NCBI GenBank assembly: GCA_021774625.1
Contig: JAJFIV010000006.1
Span: forward strand, 37,813-101,812
DNA: 64,000 nucleotides
Reading direction: 5' to 3'
DNA from: Alphaproteobacteria bacterium
GTDB lineage: Bacteria; Pseudomonadota; Alphaproteobacteria; Sphingomonadales; JAKSBY01
Shown here: piece by piece, positions 62,028 through 64,000 of the stretch
Layout: every line of letters begins with the position of its first letter
Position numbering within the stretch: position 1 is the first letter of the stretch
Notes under the pieces: model-generated
What the model saw: only the letters and a program-made list of their open reading frames with translations
Databases searched by the model: none
What the model was told of the DNA's origin: nothing
Position numbers and translations under genes: made by a program

Positions 62028-63470
62028 TCAGCTGGGCCGGGTATAGGCGGTTTTCACAATCGTGTAGAATTCGCGGGCGTAGGCGCCCTGTTCGCGGCTG
62101 CCGTAGGATGAGCGTTTGCGGCCGCCGAAGGGGACGTGGTAATCGACGCCGGCGGTGGGCAGGTTGACCATCACCATCCCGGCCTGGGATTTGCGCTTGA
62201 AATCGGACGCGTATTTAAGGGATTGGGTGCAGATACCCGCCGAGAGGCCGAATGCCGTGTCGTTGGCGATATTCAGGGCTTCGTCATAGTCCTTCACCCT
62301 GATCACACTGGCGACGGGACCGAAAATTTCTTCCCGGTTGATGCGCATGTCGTTGGCGCTGTCCGTGAACAAGGCGGGGGAGAGATAGAACCCTTTGGTC
62401 TCCAGTTCCAGCCGTTCGCCCCCCATGGCGAGGGTTGCGCCTTCCTTCTGACCCAGCTCGATATAACTCATATCCTGATTGAGCTGGCTCGCGTCGACCA
62501 CCGGGCCGATCTGGGTTTTGGGGTCCACCGCATTGCCCACTTTCAGTTTTTTCATGGCTGCGATGACGCCGGCCACAAAGGCGTCATGGATGCCTTTCGT
62601 GACGATCAGGCGGCTGGAGGCGGTGCAGCGCTGGCCGGTGGAATAAAAAGCGCCCTGAACGGCGCAGTCGACGGCGATATCGAGGTCCGCGTCATCCAGC
62701 ACCACCAGCGGGTTCTTGCCGCCCATCTCAAGCTGGACCCTGGCGCCATGACCGCCCGCGGCATCGCGCACCAGGCCGCCGGTCTTGACCGAGCCGGTGA
62801 AGCTGACCCCGCCGACACCGGGATGATGGATGATCGCGTCGCCCACTTCCGATCCTTTGCCCATCACCAGATTGAACACGCCGTCCGGCAGGCCCGCGCG
62901 GGACAGGATATCGGCCAGCACCCAGCCGCAGGCGGGCGCGCTTTCCGCTGGTTTGAATACGACCGTGTTGCCGAAAGCGAGCGCCGGGGCGATTTTCCAG
63001 GCCGGGATGGCGATGGGGAAATTCCACGGCGTGATCAGGCCGATCACGCCCACCGGCTCCCGGCTCGTCTCGACCGATATGCCGGGGCGGACGGACGGCA
63101 ATGTCTCGCCCGAAAGCCGCAATGCCTCGCCGGAAAAGAAATGAAATACCTGCGCCGCCCGGGCGGTCTCGCCAATGCCCTCGGCCAGCGTCTTGCCTTC
63201 CTCGCGGGACAAAAGATAGCCGACCTCATCCTTGCGGCCGAGGATCTCATCGCCGGCCTTGCGCAGTGCATCGGACCGCACCTGTGGTGACGCCAGCCCC
63301 CAGTCCATTGCCGCCCCGGATGCCGCCGCGATGGCGTCGTGCGCCTGTTCAACACGCGCCCGCGCGAAATCCCCGACAATGTCGGAGGTGTCGGACGGAT
63401 TGATATTCGGCTGATACCCCGCCCCCTTCACCCATTCCCCGGCGATGAAATTGTCAAACTGTTTGGCCAT
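62028..63470 (-). CDS. NAD(P)-dependent aldehyde dehydrogenase
   Basis: 480 residues. Conserved motifs are ITPWNFPIAIPAWKIAPAL near residue 143, FTGSVKTGG near 225, the catalytic Glu in QLEMGGKNPLVVLDDAD near 250, the catalytic Cys in YSTGQRCTASSRLIV near 285, and EIFGPVASVIRV near 385. It most resembles the ketoglutaric-semialdehyde and succinic-semialdehyde dehydrogenase group. The exact aldehyde is uncertain. Single gene. Confidence 0.9.
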   Translation of the reverse strand: MAKQFDNFIAGEWVKGAGYQPNINPSDTSDIVGDFARARVEQAHDAIAAASGAAMDWGLASPQVRSDALRKAGDEILGRKDEVGYLLSREEGKTLAEGIGETARAAQVFHFFSGEALRLSGETLPSVRPGISVETSREPVGVIGLITPWNFPIAIPAWKIAPALAFGNTVVFKPAESAPACGWVLADILSRAGLPDGVFNLVMGKGSEVGDAIIHHPGVGGVSFTGSVKTGGLVRDAAGGHGARVQLEMGGKNPLVVLDDADLDIAVDCAVQGAFYSTGQRCTASSRLIVTKGIHDAFVAGVIAAMKKLKVGNAVDPKTQIGPVVDASQLNQDMSYIELGQKEGATLAMGGERLELETKGFYLSPALFTDSANDMRINREEIFGPVASVIRVKDYDEALNIANDTAFGLSAGICTQSLKYASDFKRKSQAGMVMVNLPTAGVDYHVPFGGRKRSSYGSREQGAYAREFYTIVKTAYTRPS

Positions 63471-63865
63471 ATTGTGTCCGTTTTTTTGCGAGGTTTCAAT
63501 TCGTAGCGACGTTGCAACAATTGCCGCGCATTTTCAAGGAGAAGCCGGGCCGGTGAAGTTTTGTGACGGGTTCGCTTTCAAATCCCCCGGCCACAAATCC
63601 GGCCCCGCCCCTTGCCCTGAACAATGGTCAGGTTTTCAATGCTTCACTCCTGTATCGGGTGGTTTCCGGTGAAGAGCCGGTAGAGGCGGTCGGTTTCCCG
63701 GCGCATGCTTTTGGCGAGGAAGACCAGAATTCCGGGGGAATTAAGTATACTGTTGTCTAATTGAATTTTCACCCTGGGTGGTAATTTTGTTCTTTTATTG
63801 CCACTTTTATGGTTGTCTTCGAGGTCAGTGGAACGGCTTTGAGGCCTTAACAGGTTCCACGCCTC
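63471..63865. other. Region without a recognisable gene
   Basis: These 395 bases separate the aldehyde dehydrogenase from the right-edge ORF. Short open frames on both strands have no credible ribosome site or family motif. An AT-richer stretch at about 63735-63805 could hold a promoter for the next ORF. I see nothing else to name. Confidence 0.4.
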
Positions 63866-64000
63866 ATGATAGCGGTCAAAAGAATGGATGCCTCTTTGTC
63901 CCCGGAACTCCCTGTCCCCGGAACTCCTGAGACGGTCAAGCGGCTGGAAGCAATACGCGGCCCGGTGTCTGCAAATACCAAGACGATAGATGCCCTTGTA
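63866..64000 (+). CDS. Unrecognised ORF running off the right edge
   Basis: Open from ATG 63866 (or ATG 63884) to the window end, at least 45 residues. It includes a 16-base tandem duplication (TGTCCCCGGAACTCC at 63897 and 63913) that encodes LSPELPVPGTPE. The visible sequence, TVKRLEAIRGPVSANTKTIDALV, is helical and basic with no motif I know. No strong ribosome site is seen. Confidence 0.3.
   Translation, partial: MIAVKRMDASLSPELPVPGTPETVKRLEAIRGPVSANTKTIDALV

Noticed and set aside
60399..62111. 570-codon open frame on the plus strand opposite the M20 peptidase gene
   Set aside because: It is antisense to a clear M20 peptidase with signal peptide and metal motifs; the translation is rich in His, Gln and Arg with no family signature. 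Same reasoning applies to 29034-30410 opposite soeA and 42642-44210 opposite the flavoenzyme fusion.
63563..63760. Short plus-strand open frame near the right edge
   Set aside because: No ribosome site, proline-rich low-information translation and no recognisable domain; reported only as gene-free region.
1..64000. tRNA or rRNA genes
   Set aside because: Reading the intergenic regions on both strands showed no cloverleaf with a GTTC-type T-arm and no conserved rRNA stretches; a covariance search would be decisive.

Overview
The window looks like a chromosomal segment of a heterotrophic alphaproteobacterium. The 55-residue L33 protein, the paaABCDE order, the SoeABC-type oxidoreductase, the Blh-PmpAB sulfur genes and the many TonB and export functions all fit that class; genus cannot be fixed from the sequence alone. 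No rRNA, tRNA, prophage, insertion sequence or CRISPR array was recognised. Three kinds of local mobility are visible: two toxin-antitoxin modules, a family of intergenic palindromic repeats, and two decayed gene fragments.

Layout. 1-3.4 kb: phenylacetyl-CoA epoxidase operon paaABCDE (minus strand, cut at the left edge), with TetR/PaaR-like operators. 3.5-6.5 kb: a lipoprotein, a YcaQ/AlkX DNA glycosylase and a higBA module sitting between the intact ycaQ and a remnant of a second ycaQ 3' end. 6.5-16 kb: an ABC-2 exporter, an aminotransferase, free methionine-R-sulfoxide reductase, glyoxalase I, a LytS/LytTR-type two-component pair and a secreted S33 hydrolase. 16-24.5 kb: a candidate small RNA, an ECF sigma factor with its partner gene, thyA, a membrane dipeptidase, vapBC, tdh-kbl and a secreted MetX-like hydrolase.

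24.6-30.4 kb (minus): a cytoplasmic molybdopterin oxidoreductase of the SoeABC (sulfite dehydrogenase) type with an MFS transporter. 30.5-44.6 kb (minus): a run of ten co-directional genes for aromatic catabolism. It holds an anthraniloyl-CoA monooxygenase/reductase-like fusion enzyme, an SDR, a divergent crotonase, an acyl-CoA dehydrogenase, a TonB receptor, RidA, a cyclase-family hydrolase (isatin hydrolase or kynurenine formamidase type), two-subunit indolepyruvate oxidoreductase and an amidohydrolase. Together with paa this suggests a strain specialised in aromatic amino acids and indole derivatives. This is the most interesting region.

44.7-48.4 kb: persulfide dioxygenase-like Blh, the PmpA/PmpB sulfur transporter halves, a LysR regulator with twin palindromic boxes, a TPR protein and a MAPEG protein. 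An FNR/FixK-like box precedes blh. Persulfide oxidation yields sulfite, which SoeABC would oxidise, so the two sulfur loci may work together. 48.4-64 kb: a 2OG-oxygenase-like protein, L33, a hybrid histidine kinase, serine/threonine dehydratase-like and D-threonine aldolase-like enzymes, an HxlR regulator with a GST, a GbsR/MarR regulator with matching operators in front of itself and a DUF4166 gene, an ornithine cyclodeaminase-family enzyme, a YbdK-type ligase, a PilZ protein, a methyltransferase, an M20 peptidase, an aldehyde dehydrogenase, and an unrecognised ORF running off the right edge.

Starts were chosen by reading ribosome-binding sites and family lengths by eye. No database search was run, so family names rest on remembered motifs.
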